DNA of 64,000 bases from Candidatus Bathyarchaeia archaeon (GTDB taxonomy: Archaea; Thermoproteota; Bathyarchaeia; Bathyarchaeales; Bathycorpusculaceae): contig JAVZEV010000001.1 of NCBI GenBank assembly GCA_038873195.1, forward strand, positions 338,490 through 402,489, read 5' to 3'. Below the pieces are notes generated by a model that worked only from the letters and a program-made list of their open reading frames with translations, was not told the DNA's origin and did not search any database. The position numbers and the translations under genes were made by a program. Shown here piece after piece: positions 8,299 to 16,659 of this stretch. Positions within the stretch are counted from its first letter, which is position 1. Every line of letters begins with the position of its first letter.

Positions 8299-10890
8299 TT
8301 ATAGATTTATGTTAGTCTTATTTGCCGAAGAACGCGCATTCTTGCTCTTTTTCTTCAAATAAAAAGCCACAAGGATGATTGCTAGTGAAAAAGCGCCAAC
8401 GATTGCGGCAATATAGTAAATCAGCATTAAAAATGGATTGATTTCTGGTGGAGGGGCCCATGTTATTTTTATTGTTTTGGTTGACCAAGCATCTGTTATG
8501 GTTATGATTTGGTTGTTTGCATCATAATGCCACTTTGTTCCTTCTGCGTAGGAGACATCGTCAATTGTAACGTTTAATGGTTTTTCTCCGAGGATTCTTA
8601 TGGTTTTTGTTCCGTTGTCAGTTGCTACTATTGTCAACGTGTAGCTTGTGGCGTTGTATTCTAACGTTGTTATGTTTGCCAAGTCGCTTTCCAATATGAT
8701 ATGCGATACTTTGGCGATGGGAATGCTTTGATTTTGCATTTTGTAAGTGATTCCGGAAGCGCTTCTAATGCCATACGCTATTGAAAGATAACTTATGTTT
8801 GAGAAATCTTTCAGGTTGAAAGTTGCCCATCCGTCATTGTCTGTGGTTGCGTTTTGAGAAGCATAATTTATTATGCCGTTGTGAACAGGAGTGCCATTAT
8901 AGAATGTGAGTCGGAGGTAAATTTTGGCGTTGGGAAGGTCGATGCCATATTCTGATAGCTTTAATGCCGTGGTTGAAATGTTATAAAGCTCTTGAGAAGA
9001 AGCGATTAAAAGTGTGTAGTTGACTTGTGCTTTTTCTCCATCAAAAGTTGTAATGTTAAAGTGGTAAGTCCCAGCTTGTATTTGATTAAATTCTATTAGC
9101 GAAGAGGAATGGTGCTGATTCTTGATTATCGTGCCATTCGGAAATTCCATGTCAATATAATAATTTGTGAAGGGTTCATCATTTGGTTGCAGAACCTGCA
9201 GAGTTGGCGAGTATATGCTAAGGTTCACTGATGGGTCACCGTGTTCTGGATTGAAACTGGTGTTTGGGGGCGTAACGTTAGTTCCTTGCCACATTACATC
9301 TTCAATGTTGAAAGTACCGTTTTGAAGGTAATATGCGCCAACAAGTAGCCCTTGCAGAGTTGTTCCGTTGGGGCAGTTTAGACTGAAAGTTTGCGGGGGT
9401 GCATATAGTGGGTTTCCGTCGCCGTCTTTGAACGTGTTCGTGAAAGAGATGCGGTAGACTTTACATTGGACGTTCACTGTTTTGTCGCTGTCCATTGTTA
9501 CTGCAAATGTGCCATTCACCCAGTTATCTTGCCATTTCACTTTCACAGTGACGCTGGGCGCAGTTATTTCTGTGAAGTTTGCCCAACCTTCCGAATTCGT
9601 TGTCATTGTGTTGTCGAGCCCATCGTTCATGATTATTGTAGCTGAGCTTAATGGCGAGAGCATGTCGTTCATGAAAACCCTTAGGTTGAGTTTTCGTAGG
9701 ATTCCTGCTTTTAGGCTGCAGTATCGTATGTCGAAGACGTATGGTTGCCCGCGAATCCACATGATTCCAATTCTGGAGCCACCAGTTTGATAGAAGCATG
9801 TTAATGAGTCTTCTCGCATGTTAGGCTCTGTTAGCCATGCGGTAGCGTTTTGGTCCCATGCGCCTTCTATGCATTTCTTGTAGTATATGATGTCGTTGTC
9901 AGCCCAGAAGCAGTAAAAGTCGCCTTTTGTTTGGTCAATTGAAAGCACTGGAAAGGCTGTTTCGCCTATACCTGTTTCTATTGTTTCTGGCGAACCCCAG
10001 CCAGTTTCGTAAGTTCGGTTGAAGAACAGAATTTTGATTGTGGTGCTTACATTTAGGAATGTGAAGTAGACGTTGTTTTCTCGTGCTACTACTGAGTGGG
10101 CGAATCTCGTTCTGGCTGGTGACACAGAGGCGGGAGCTATTAATTCTTCGTTTTCGAAGGCTGTTGCGTTCCAGAGTCTTCCTCTGATTGCTCCAATGCT
10201 TAAGTAAACTGCGTATACTTTTTGTTGTGTTAGTGGGACTATGGAGACTGCCCAGTTTGGTGCGGATAACGTGGAGAGTTGATATGGGAATCCGGAGGCG
10301 GTTTGCCATGTTCCATTGTTAAACGCGGATTTTGTGCAGTTTGGCCAGCGGTCGCCGTTTGTCCCCCATCTGTAGCCTATCCATGGGTAGCCTTCTGAGT
10401 CTACTGTTACGAAGGGTTCGTGTAGTTGTAGGGGGTCGGCTACTTCTAGGGCTATTTGTTCGTCTGGTGTGCTCCATGTTATTGTTCCGTCTGGGTTTGG
10501 TGTTCCTCTTCTGTATCTTAGGGATTCTGTGGGGATGCCTGTGCTTCTTACGTAGTGGATGTGGATTCCGTCGAACCATGTGGAGAAGACGCCTCCGTCT
10601 GGTCCTCCGGGGCATATTGCGGCTTCGGCAGTCCATGTTATGCCGTCTGTGCTTGTTTTGTATTTTATTTCGGCGTGTGCGTAGAAGGCCCAGTATCTGC
10701 CGTTGGCGAAGAAGGTTTTGCGTTGGTAAGCTTCTAGGGTGGTTACGTTTTGTGTGTACCATGATATTGTTACGGGTGTGGATTGTGCGGAGGCGTGCTT
10801 GGTTTGGTGTGGGTTTTGTGGGAGTTGGATTAGTAAAAGAATTATTGCTGTTAGAAGGAAAATCGCGAGTTTTGTTTTTGGGTTTTTCAT
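8299..10890 (-). CDS. very large surface protein: beta-propeller/sialidase-like domain plus Ig-like repeats, membrane-anchored
   Basis: Protein of 863 residues. A signal peptide (about 1-36) is followed by about 360 residues with repeated strand motifs, including an Asp-box-like segment (YKTSTDGITWT) typical of sialidase and BNR propellers. The rest consists of Ig-like or CarboxypepD-reg-like beta domains with many N-glycosylation sequons. A membrane helix (about 823-845) and a basic tail end the protein. It is the last gene of a minus-strand operon for fibre subunits and a signal peptidase, so it may be an adhesin or tip protein of that structure. No catalytic residues can be named. Confidence 0.7.
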   Translation of the reverse strand: MKNPKTKLAIFLLTAIILLLIQLPQNPHQTKHASAQSTPVTISWYTQNVTTLEAYQRKTFFANGRYWAFYAHAEIKYKTSTDGITWTAEAAICPGGPDGGVFSTWFDGIHIHYVRSTGIPTESLRYRRGTPNPDGTITWSTPDEQIALEVADPLQLHEPFVTVDSEGYPWIGYRWGTNGDRWPNCTKSAFNNGTWQTASGFPYQLSTLSAPNWAVSIVPLTQQKVYAVYLSIGAIRGRLWNATAFENEELIAPASVSPARTRFAHSVVARENNVYFTFLNVSTTIKILFFNRTYETGWGSPETIETGIGETAFPVLSIDQTKGDFYCFWADNDIIYYKKCIEGAWDQNATAWLTEPNMREDSLTCFYQTGGSRIGIMWIRGQPYVFDIRYCSLKAGILRKLNLRVFMNDMLSPLSSATIIMNDGLDNTMTTNSEGWANFTEITAPSVTVKVKWQDNWVNGTFAVTMDSDKTVNVQCKVYRISFTNTFKDGDGNPLYAPPQTFSLNCPNGTTLQGLLVGAYYLQNGTFNIEDVMWQGTNVTPPNTSFNPEHGDPSVNLSIYSPTLQVLQPNDEPFTNYYIDMEFPNGTIIKNQHHSSSLIEFNQIQAGTYHFNITTFDGEKAQVNYTLLIASSQELYNISTTALKLSEYGIDLPNAKIYLRLTFYNGTPVHNGIINYASQNATTDNDGWATFNLKDFSNISYLSIAYGIRSASGITYKMQNQSIPIAKVSHIILESDLANITTLEYNATSYTLTIVATDNGTKTIRILGEKPLNVTIDDVSYAEGTKWHYDANNQIITITDAWSTKTIKITWAPPPEINPFLMLIYYIAAIVGAFSLAIILVAFYLKKKSKNARSSANKTNINL

Positions 10891-10901
10891 TTTGTTTAAC
10901 C

Positions 10902-11429
10902 TTAGATGTGTGTTTTTGGTTTGTGTCGGAGTTTTCTTTTTTTCTTTTCTGGCCAGATTATCATTGCTATGATGGTTATGGTTATGATTGTTATGGGGAT
11001 TGCGGGGTTTATGACCATGTATCCTAGGTAGGGTATTCGGTATAGGAGTCGTCCGTGGATGTTTTGTGGGTATACTGTGTATGTGTCTTCTATTTCGTTT
11101 GCGTCTCCTTTGGTTTTGAAGGTTAGTGTTCCGTTTGGTAGGGGTTGGATTCTGATTACGCGGTGGACTGTTCTGCCCATGCCTTGTGTTGGGGGGTCGA
11201 AGACGATTATGTCGCCGATGTTGATTTCTTCTGGTTTTACTCCTTTTATTACTAGTAAATCGCCTACTTCGAGTGCTGGAGTCATGCTTCCGCTGTCTAT
11301 TGCTACGAGTGGTGTGTCTGTGGCGAGGGATAGGCGTAGTCCAACGTATATGAGGACGACTGAAAGGATTACTGCTGCTAGGAAAAGAGCGTCTTTGAGG
11401 TAGCTCTTTTTCCTGTGCCTCGTTTCCAT
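10902..11429 (-). CDS. signal peptidase I, archaeal S26B type
   Basis: Protein of 175 residues. The catalytic Ser is S48 in SGSMTPAL, the His that replaces Lys in the archaeal and ER enzymes is H89 in GRTVHRV, and the conserved acidic block is TKGDANEIED (about 107-116). Membrane helices lie near residues 13-35 and 135-160. The enzyme cleaves signal peptides at the outer face of the membrane. Its place inside an operon with four proteins bearing SipW-type signal sequences suggests it is the dedicated peptidase for those subunits rather than the housekeeping enzyme. Confidence 0.92.
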   Translation of the reverse strand: METRHRKKSYLKDALFLAAVILSVVLIYVGLRLSLATDTPLVAIDSGSMTPALEVGDLLVIKGVKPEEINIGDIIVFDPPTQGMGRTVHRVIRIQPLPNGTLTFKTKGDANEIEDTYTVYPQNIHGRLLYRIPYLGYMVINPAIPITIITITIIAMIIWPEKKKRKLRHKPKTHI

Positions 11430-11448
11430 TGCGTGTTGCGCTTCCGGT

Positions 11449-12324
11449 TTAGCTTTCTAGCCCGTATTTTTTCCTTATGAAAGCTGGTTCTTTGATTAGG
11501 GAGTCGACTGCTAGGATGAGTACAACATAGCCGATTATTTGGAAGGTGAGGGCTATCCACCATACTGAGGTTGAGGCGACTAGTGGGTCTGGCCATAGGA
11601 AGAAGAGCGTGCCTATTTGGAATGTTATTGGGCCGAGGAGGCTCCAGCCTGTTTTGTAGAAGTAGTAGCCTAGGAATAGGCCTGCGGCGAAGACTGTTAG
11701 GATGTTTAGGAAGATGAAGGTTACTAGGCTTTGTGTGGACATGGCTAGGAGATTTTTGATTGATATTTGGTCGCCTATTCGTGCGATGCAGAACATTATT
11801 GATGATGCGTATAGGGATGTGAAGAATCCGTAGTGTCGGGTTAGGTTTCTGAAGATGTTTCCTCTGAAGATGGCTTCGTATGCTAGGCTGAAGATTGCTG
11901 CGTAGGCGATGCCGTAGACTATTCTGTATGCGATTCGTAGGGGTGTTTGGAAGTATTCTGTTAGTGAGTAGCCGTCGGTGATGTTGCCTGTTGACATGAC
12001 TGCGGTTATGCCGGGGGCTAGGAGCATGAATATGTAGATTAGGATGCATGCTATGCTTATTGTGATGGTTTTCTTTATGTTGATGGTTGTGGGTTTTCTG
12101 AAGCCTTCTCTTTTGAATGTGGATTTTCTTAGTATTACGGTTGCTGCGTATATGGCCATGAATGTGCAGGGGATAATTAGGAAGAGTATTATGTCGAATG
12201 GGTATGTTGGTCTTATTGTTTCCAGTGCCAGCCAGTAAACTTGCCACATGGCGAATACTGCTATGAAGAGCAGGATTGCTGTTAGTGTATCTGCGGTTCG
12301 GGAGGGTTTTGGTTCTGTTGTCAT
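11449..12324 (-). CDS. CPBP/Abi-type polytopic membrane protein with degenerate active site
   Basis: Protein of 291 residues with about eight membrane helices. The segment SLAYEAIFRGNIFR aligns with the CPBP (Rce1-like) EExxxR motif, but the first Glu is Tyr. The His expected in the later FxxxH and HxxxN motifs is not evident (SSIMFCIARIG and PITFQIGTLFFLW). It is therefore probably a non-proteolytic relative, perhaps a chaperone or anchor for the fibre system. The gene overlaps the DUF5305-like gene by one base. The plus strand is strongly G+T-rich here, so the coding strand is A+C-rich. Confidence 0.65.
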   Translation of the reverse strand: MTTEPKPSRTADTLTAILLFIAVFAMWQVYWLALETIRPTYPFDIILFLIIPCTFMAIYAATVILRKSTFKREGFRKPTTINIKKTITISIACILIYIFMLLAPGITAVMSTGNITDGYSLTEYFQTPLRIAYRIVYGIAYAAIFSLAYEAIFRGNIFRNLTRHYGFFTSLYASSIMFCIARIGDQISIKNLLAMSTQSLVTFIFLNILTVFAAGLFLGYYFYKTGWSLLGPITFQIGTLFFLWPDPLVASTSVWWIALTFQIIGYVVLILAVDSLIKEPAFIRKKYGLES

Positions 12325-13460
12325 TAGTCTTCCTCTGTTTCGATTGTTTTTTGTTCTTTGGCTGTTTTGAGTTGGGACGGGGTGACGTTGTATTCGTATC
12401 GTGTGTTGGCGTCGAGTAGGTAGAATGTGTGGGTTGGTTCTGTGGTTGGGGTTGTTGGTGGTTTTTGGTAGTGGATTATTGGTTTTGTTAGCATATCGGC
12501 GATTTTTACTAGGTCTTCGAGTGTTTTGAGTGTGACTGTTGTTTGTTCGTGTGGTGGTGGTTCTTCGGCTGCTTCGATTATTATGTCTTCGTAGGGTTCT
12601 CTGAGTTCTTTGATTAGTTCTTCAGCGACTGATGGCGGAGTTGGTTGTTTGGTTTTGAGGTGGAAGTATGCTGAGATTATTAGTCCGCCGATGGCGATTG
12701 CGGTTATGCCGTAGGAGGCGAGTTGTTGGATTTTTGCGTTGTCGTTGGTGATTGTTTGGGTTTCGGTGATTTCTCCGTTTTTTGTGGTTTGAAGATCTTG
12801 AGCTTGTATTATGTTTCCTTCTGGTGCTCCGCTTAGGAATGCGAGGGTTAGGGTTGCTGTGAATGGTTCGTTGATTATGCCTGCTGGAGTTTCTGCGGTT
12901 AGGATTATGCTTGTCATTATTGTCATGTTGAAGTTGCCTGTGGATACGCCTATTTCTTCGCTGTTGATTTTGGCGACGAATGCTTGGATGGATTTTACGT
13001 CTATTGTGGTTATTTCGGCGGTGATGGTTGTTGTGTCTGAGTTGTTGGTTACTGTTTTTTGTGGCGTGGTGAAGTTTTGTTTTATCCATCTTGCGGTGAC
13101 TATGTAGCCGGTTGTTGCGTATTTTATGGTGGTGTTTGCGGTTAGGGTGCTTTCGAAGGTGTATGTGAATGTGATGTTGAGGTGTTCGGTTATAAATATG
13201 TAGATTGGTCCGTCGTTGGGTCCGATGGTTGATTTGTTGTCGTATATGTAGTTGGGTTGTTTGAGTTTGGCTATGTAGTCGTATGTTAGGTCTTGTGTGT
13301 AGTTGCATAGGGTTTCGGTTTGGGTTTCTTGTGTTGGGATTTGGAATGCGTATGTGAGGAAGATGAGTGATGCGATTGTGAGTAGGGTGAAAAAGATTAA
13401 TAATATCTTGGTTTTTGTGCGTGACAATTTTTTTCCCTTCGTTGGTGGTTTGTTAACCAC
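12324..13460 (-). CDS. DUF5305-like membrane protein of the signal-peptidase locus
   Basis: Protein of 378 residues. One N-terminal membrane helix (about 18-42) is followed by an extracellular beta-rich region with many Asn-X-Ser/Thr sites. A second helix lies near 245-268, and an acidic and proline-rich cytoplasmic tail follows. The two-helix layout next to a signal peptidase I and TasA-like proteins is that of archaeal DUF5305 proteins. The family's biochemical role is unknown; assembly of exported subunits is an inference. It is 3 bases from the upstream subunit gene and overlaps the downstream gene, so it is part of one operon. Confidence 0.7.
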   Translation of the reverse strand: MVNKPPTKGKKLSRTKTKILLIFFTLLTIASLIFLTYAFQIPTQETQTETLCNYTQDLTYDYIAKLKQPNYIYDNKSTIGPNDGPIYIFITEHLNITFTYTFESTLTANTTIKYATTGYIVTARWIKQNFTTPQKTVTNNSDTTTITAEITTIDVKSIQAFVAKINSEEIGVSTGNFNMTIMTSIILTAETPAGIINEPFTATLTLAFLSGAPEGNIIQAQDLQTTKNGEITETQTITNDNAKIQQLASYGITAIAIGGLIISAYFHLKTKQPTPPSVAEELIKELREPYEDIIIEAAEEPPPHEQTTVTLKTLEDLVKIADMLTKPIIHYQKPPTTPTTEPTHTFYLLDANTRYEYNVTPSQLKTAKEQKTIETEED

Positions 13461-13463
13461 GTA

Positions 13464-14141
13464 TTAAGCCAAATATATATGCGTTGTGAAGTGTAATGTT
13501 GCTTGTGTGGGGTCACTTTTCCAGCCTTCCATTTCTGTCATGGCAGTTGTTGTTGTGGTGGTTTCGTATGTGGGTGGGTTGAAGCGGTATTCTTCGGGGA
13601 CTTGTTCTCCTTTTAGTGTGTATTCGATGTGGTAGGTTATTGTTAGTTGGTTGTTTTGGTTTAGTTTTTGTCCGGTTGCGGTGGTGATGTTTGGGATTGT
13701 GATAAGTAGGGTTTGGGTTGTTGGGTCGTGGTTTATTGTGTATTGGGTTTCGTCGATTGGGATTGTTGTTTCTGTTGTTATTAGTGTTGCTGTGAGTTGT
13801 TGTGTCCATTGCCAGTTGTTGGGTATGGTTGTGTTTATTGTTAGTGCGTTGATTGGGGTTTGTGCGGTGTTTGTTATGGTTGTGAGAATTTGCAGCGTTG
13901 CTGGGTCTGTGTCGAGGATTGTTTTGTTTTCACTGTTTACGATTATTGTGATGTCGTTGTTCGCGGCGTTTATGAGCTGAATGTCGGTGGTGATTGTTGG
14001 TTTTGGTGTTGTGGCTAGTGTTAGTTGGGTGGTTATTTGGTCGTGGAATGCGCCGTAACCTACGGTTGCCATAATCATTATAAAAAGAGGCATTGTTAAG
14101 ACTATGAGTGTGCGTTTTTGTTGGTTTTTTCTTGTTTTCAT
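13464..14141 (-). CDS. TasA/SipW-substrate-like exported protein
   Basis: Protein of 225 residues. It has a basic N-terminus, a hydrophobic helix (about 12-30), then GYGAFHDQITTQLTLATT, which fits the A-(W/F)-x-D pattern after the cleavage site of SipW-processed TasA and CalY proteins. The mature part is beta-rich, extremely Thr- and Asn-rich, and looks like an Ig-type domain. It is probably a fibre-associated subunit or adaptor. A TATA-like CTTATAAG about 30 bases before the gene (minus strand) suggests an internal promoter. The Thr/Asn content partly reflects the A+C-rich coding strand. Confidence 0.65.
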   Translation of the reverse strand: MKTRKNQQKRTLIVLTMPLFIMIMATVGYGAFHDQITTQLTLATTPKPTITTDIQLINAANNDITIIVNSENKTILDTDPATLQILTTITNTAQTPINALTINTTIPNNWQWTQQLTATLITTETTIPIDETQYTINHDPTTQTLLITIPNITTATGQKLNQNNQLTITYHIEYTLKGEQVPEEYRFNPPTYETTTTTTAMTEMEGWKSDPTQATLHFTTHIYLA

Positions 14142-14213
14142 TTTTTTATCACTAATTGTTTGGTTTGGTTTTTCTTATAAGTGATATTCTCGTGGTAAAA
14201 GGTTTTGTTAGTT

Positions 14214-14921
14214 TTATGGGGGGCTTTCCCATGTGTAGCTGGATATTGTTGGTGGGTTGTCGCAGCACATTGTTGATGTAATGGTTAGGCATATTTTGAG
14301 TTTGAAGCCTTTGCAGGTGTTGAGGTCGATGTTTTTTGGTAGTTTTAGGAATATCCACATTATCATTGTGTTTTTGGTGTGTGGTCCGTAGGCTTCGAGG
14401 GTTACTGGTCCTGTGATGTTGCCTGGTGGTGGTGGAGCGACTTGCCATGGTTGGTTGGGGTTGAGTTTGACCCATGCGTAGACGTTTTGTGGGACGTCGG
14501 TTGGTGACCATCCGTATGAGGTTCCGTCTATTACTTGTCCGTAGTAGTATTCTTGGTGGATGAAGTATTGCCATACGCCGTTGGGGTCGTAGACGTTGAA
14601 TGTGGGTCCGTCAATGCATACTGGAACGGGTGCGAAGTTTTGGATTTTTAGTCCTATCCAGCAGTACCAGCCTGGGAAGACTTTGGTGCTGATTGAGATT
14701 GTTTTTGTTGGCATTTGGCAGTCTGGTGGCCATTTGCTGATATAGACATCGCAGGGGGTGAGGATTTTGTAGCTTATTATTTTTGTGTCGAGGCGTCCGA
14801 CTTTGAGTTTGTATTGTTTGGTGATTGTGTCGTACCAGTGTGCGGCGCCTACGCTGACGATTGGAATGAGTAGTAAGGGGATTACGAGGAGTGTGAGCAT
14901 TTTGGTTTTTGGTGTTTGCAT
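14214..14921 (-). CDS. TasA/AbpA-like fibre subunit, paralogue of the gene at 15667
   Basis: Protein of 235 residues. The start (KMLTLLVIPLLLIPIVSVGAAHWYDTI) shows a SipW-type signal followed by AAHWYDTITKQYKLKVG. This is nearly the same as AAHWYDYIYKQYKLKAG in the protein at 15667, and both end in SSYTWE followed by proline-rich residues. Shared start and end motifs make them paralogous subunits of one fibre. AGGAGGA stands 8 bases before the ATG, and only two bases separate it from the previous stop. A longer open frame on the same strand reaching 15452 is not used: it overlaps the neighbouring real gene. Confidence 0.75.
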   Translation of the reverse strand: MQTPKTKMLTLLVIPLLLIPIVSVGAAHWYDTITKQYKLKVGRLDTKIISYKILTPCDVYISKWPPDCQMPTKTISISTKVFPGWYCWIGLKIQNFAPVPVCIDGPTFNVYDPNGVWQYFIHQEYYYGQVIDGTSYGWSPTDVPQNVYAWVKLNPNQPWQVAPPPPGNITGPVTLEAYGPHTKNTMIMWIFLKLPKNIDLNTCKGFKLKICLTITSTMCCDNPPTISSYTWESPP

Positions 14922-14923
14922 TT

Positions 14924-15553
14924 TTATTCCTCCTGTGGGTAGGTTGCGATTATTGCGACTCTGATGCTGAAGCTTGTGCCTGCTAGGTCTGGGCGGTCTT
15001 GGGCGTCGAAGTAGAGGTTTTGTTTGTTGTAGATTTGTGTGCATGGTATCCATTGGTAGTCTGGGGGCATTGGGGTGTCGTCTGGTGTATCCCATGTTTG
15101 GTCTGGTCCTGGGTCTAGGTAGAATGCGCCTGTGTATTTTATGCGGAATAATGCGTAGAGGTCTTGTTCTGTGCATTCTATCCAGTTGCCTGTTTGTGGG
15201 TCTTCGTAGTAGAGTGTGTAGTTGACTGTGGCTACCCATGATTCTGTTATGGCTTTGTTGTGGATTTGGCTGATTAGTGTGAGGTTCCATCCTGGGAATA
15301 GGGCTTCGTCTGTGAATGAGATGTCTTTTCCGCCTTCTTCCCATAGGAGTTGACAGCCGAGTCCGTTGTAGTGTTGTATCCAGACGTTGATGATTTCGAT
15401 GTTGTATTCGGCTGCTTCTAGTTCTGCGGTTGTTGTGATTTGGTCTGTCCATGCTGCGTAGCCTAGGCTGCCTAGGATTATGAGCATTAGGGGGATGACT
15501 AATAAAATTATTACTTGGATGTTTCGGTTGCTGTTGTGGTTGGTTCTTTTCAA
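14924..15553 (-). CDS. TasA/SipW-substrate-like exported protein
   Basis: Protein of 209 residues. A hydrophobic segment (about 13-32) leads to GYAAWTDQITTTAELEAAEYN, a classic SipW-substrate start with A-W-x-D. The mature domain is beta-rich with two or three Cys residues, and its length is in the range of TasA and archaeal AbpA-type subunits. These polymerise outside the cell by donor-strand exchange (known for AbpA and TasA; inferred here). It is the first gene of the minus-strand operon that continues through the signal peptidase to the large surface protein. Confidence 0.7.
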   Translation of the reverse strand: MKRTNHNSNRNIQVIILLVIPLMLIILGSLGYAAWTDQITTTAELEAAEYNIEIINVWIQHYNGLGCQLLWEEGGKDISFTDEALFPGWNLTLISQIHNKAITESWVATVNYTLYYEDPQTGNWIECTEQDLYALFRIKYTGAFYLDPGPDQTWDTPDDTPMPPDYQWIPCTQIYNKQNLYFDAQDRPDLAGTSFSIRVAIIATYPQEE

Positions 15554-15666
15554 TTTTCCACTTTTCCCGACTTTTTATTATTTATTTATTGTTTAGCTCC
15601 CAAAAAAGGGGAAAATAAAGATAGGATATTACTTGCTTGCTAGCGACTCTCACCCATTTATGATGG

Positions 15667-16359
15667 TCATTGTGGTGGTGGTGCTGGCTTTTCCCACGTG
15701 TAGCTGCTTAATGGTCCTTCTGGTACGTACTGGAAGAACGGATACTTGCAGTCAATTCTGAACCAGTGACACTGAAGTTCTGGATACTCTTGTCCGATGA
15801 AGTGTATGTACTGAACAATCTTCACAGTCTCAGATGGTTTCAGAACGAACGTTGTTGGCTGTACCTGAACCCACTCACCGATGTCTTCCTTGAATATGTA
15901 TGCTTTACTCCAATATTGGAAGTACGGATAGTTTGTGGTGTTCATTGGTATTGGGTCCCAGCATGGGTCACTCGCGTATGGTCCGCCGAATCTGAATTCT
16001 GGAATGTCCATTTTGACTGCGAGCGTTCCCTTATTGTGAACGAACATTTCTAATGTTAGCTCCCAGCATGGGAATATTGGGTTAGCGAGTATCTGTACGC
16101 CAACTACTTTGCTTACATTGTCGCATGGGTTCACACCCATTATGTTGTTAATTTGTAGTTCATCTCCAAACGTTACATTGTTGCAGTTTACATCATAGCT
16201 TGTTGTTCCCAAAACGTGCCATTTTTCAACTTCAACGCACACGCATCCAGCCTTCAGCTTGTACTGCTTGTAAATGTAGTCGTACCAGTGAGCAGCTGCA
16301 AATCCAACCATAGGAAGCAGCATAAGCGGCACTAACAAAGCAATAAACTTCTTGTTCAT
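15667..16359 (-). CDS. major TasA/AbpA-like fibre subunit with strong leader
   Basis: Protein of 230 residues. A SipW-type signal (about residues 1-23) is followed by AAHWYDYIYKQYKLKAG and a Cys-rich beta domain ending SSYTWEKPAPPPQ. It is a paralogue of the protein at 14214. Unlike its neighbours it has balanced base use, a strong GGAGGAGG ribosome site 8-15 bases before ATG, its own TATA box and a long structured leader. These are marks of a highly expressed, specially controlled gene, so it is probably the main subunit. A gap of about 110 bases separates it from the downstream operon. Confidence 0.78.
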   Translation of the reverse strand: MNKKFIALLVPLMLLPMVGFAAAHWYDYIYKQYKLKAGCVCVEVEKWHVLGTTSYDVNCNNVTFGDELQINNIMGVNPCDNVSKVVGVQILANPIFPCWELTLEMFVHNKGTLAVKMDIPEFRFGGPYASDPCWDPIPMNTTNYPYFQYWSKAYIFKEDIGEWVQVQPTTFVLKPSETVKIVQYIHFIGQEYPELQCHWFRIDCKYPFFQYVPEGPLSSYTWEKPAPPPQ

Positions 16360-16545
16360 GATCTGTCAACCTCCTCCTTTCTCCATATTTGGGCTATCAT
16401 CAGGCAAAGCAGCCCCGCGCGCGGACAAAGGCACTTCACCCTTTAACGGGGGCTCCCTGTTAGTCCCCCGGACACGGCATTACTTTAACGTGCCGCCGAG
16501 TCAGGCACGTAGGTTTCATCCGATGCGGTAGTTTACCCGCATACT
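16360..16545 (-). ncRNA. structured GC-rich 5' leader RNA of the major fibre subunit gene
   Basis: About 180 bases of clearly higher G+C than the surroundings, between a TATA box and the start codon. Perfect stems, given as plus-strand arms, are: 16391-16395 with 16411-16415; palindrome 16415-16424; 16427-16431 with 16440-16444; CGGGGG 16447-16452 with 16465-16470; ACGTGCC 16488-16494 with 16504-16510; and ATGCGG 16523-16528 with 16537-16542. The last hairpin precedes a single-stranded GGAGGAGG and the ATG. It could be a riboswitch, a protein-binding leader or an mRNA stabiliser. It does not match any riboswitch class I can recall. The transcription start is inferred. Confidence 0.6.
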
Positions 16546-16562
16546 ATTTTTACCGCCTATCA

Positions 16563-16570
16563 GTATATAA
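16563..16570 (-). promoter_or_regulatory. TATA box for the fibre subunit leader
   Basis: TTATATAC on the minus strand, about 25 bases upstream of the first hairpin of the leader. A G-rich tract (AGGGTC) sits just upstream in the position of a BRE element. This places transcription initiation near 16540, so the whole hairpin region is transcribed. Confidence 0.55.
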
Positions 16571-16659
16571 GACCCTATGGAACAATGGACTAGAACAAAA
16601 GAATAGACCAAAAAGCCACACTTCTCCCAAAGCATTAACTAACTGTAAAAACCAAACAT

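Noticed and set aside
10332-11027. A 231-residue plus-strand frame opposite the large surface protein
   Set aside because: The G+T-rich strand has few stops, giving Cys-, Leu- and Val-rich shadow frames. The minus-strand genes have proper domains and motifs.
14214-15452. A 412-residue open frame on the minus strand
   Set aside because: Only its last 235 residues (from 14921) are real. The upstream part lies in another frame over the exported protein gene at 14924-15553 and is rich in Arg, His and Pro, typical of a shadow frame in skewed DNA.
16360-16545. RNase P RNA or SRP RNA
   Set aside because: The conserved sequence blocks of these RNAs that I know are not seen, and the region has a TATA box and a coding start typical of an mRNA leader.
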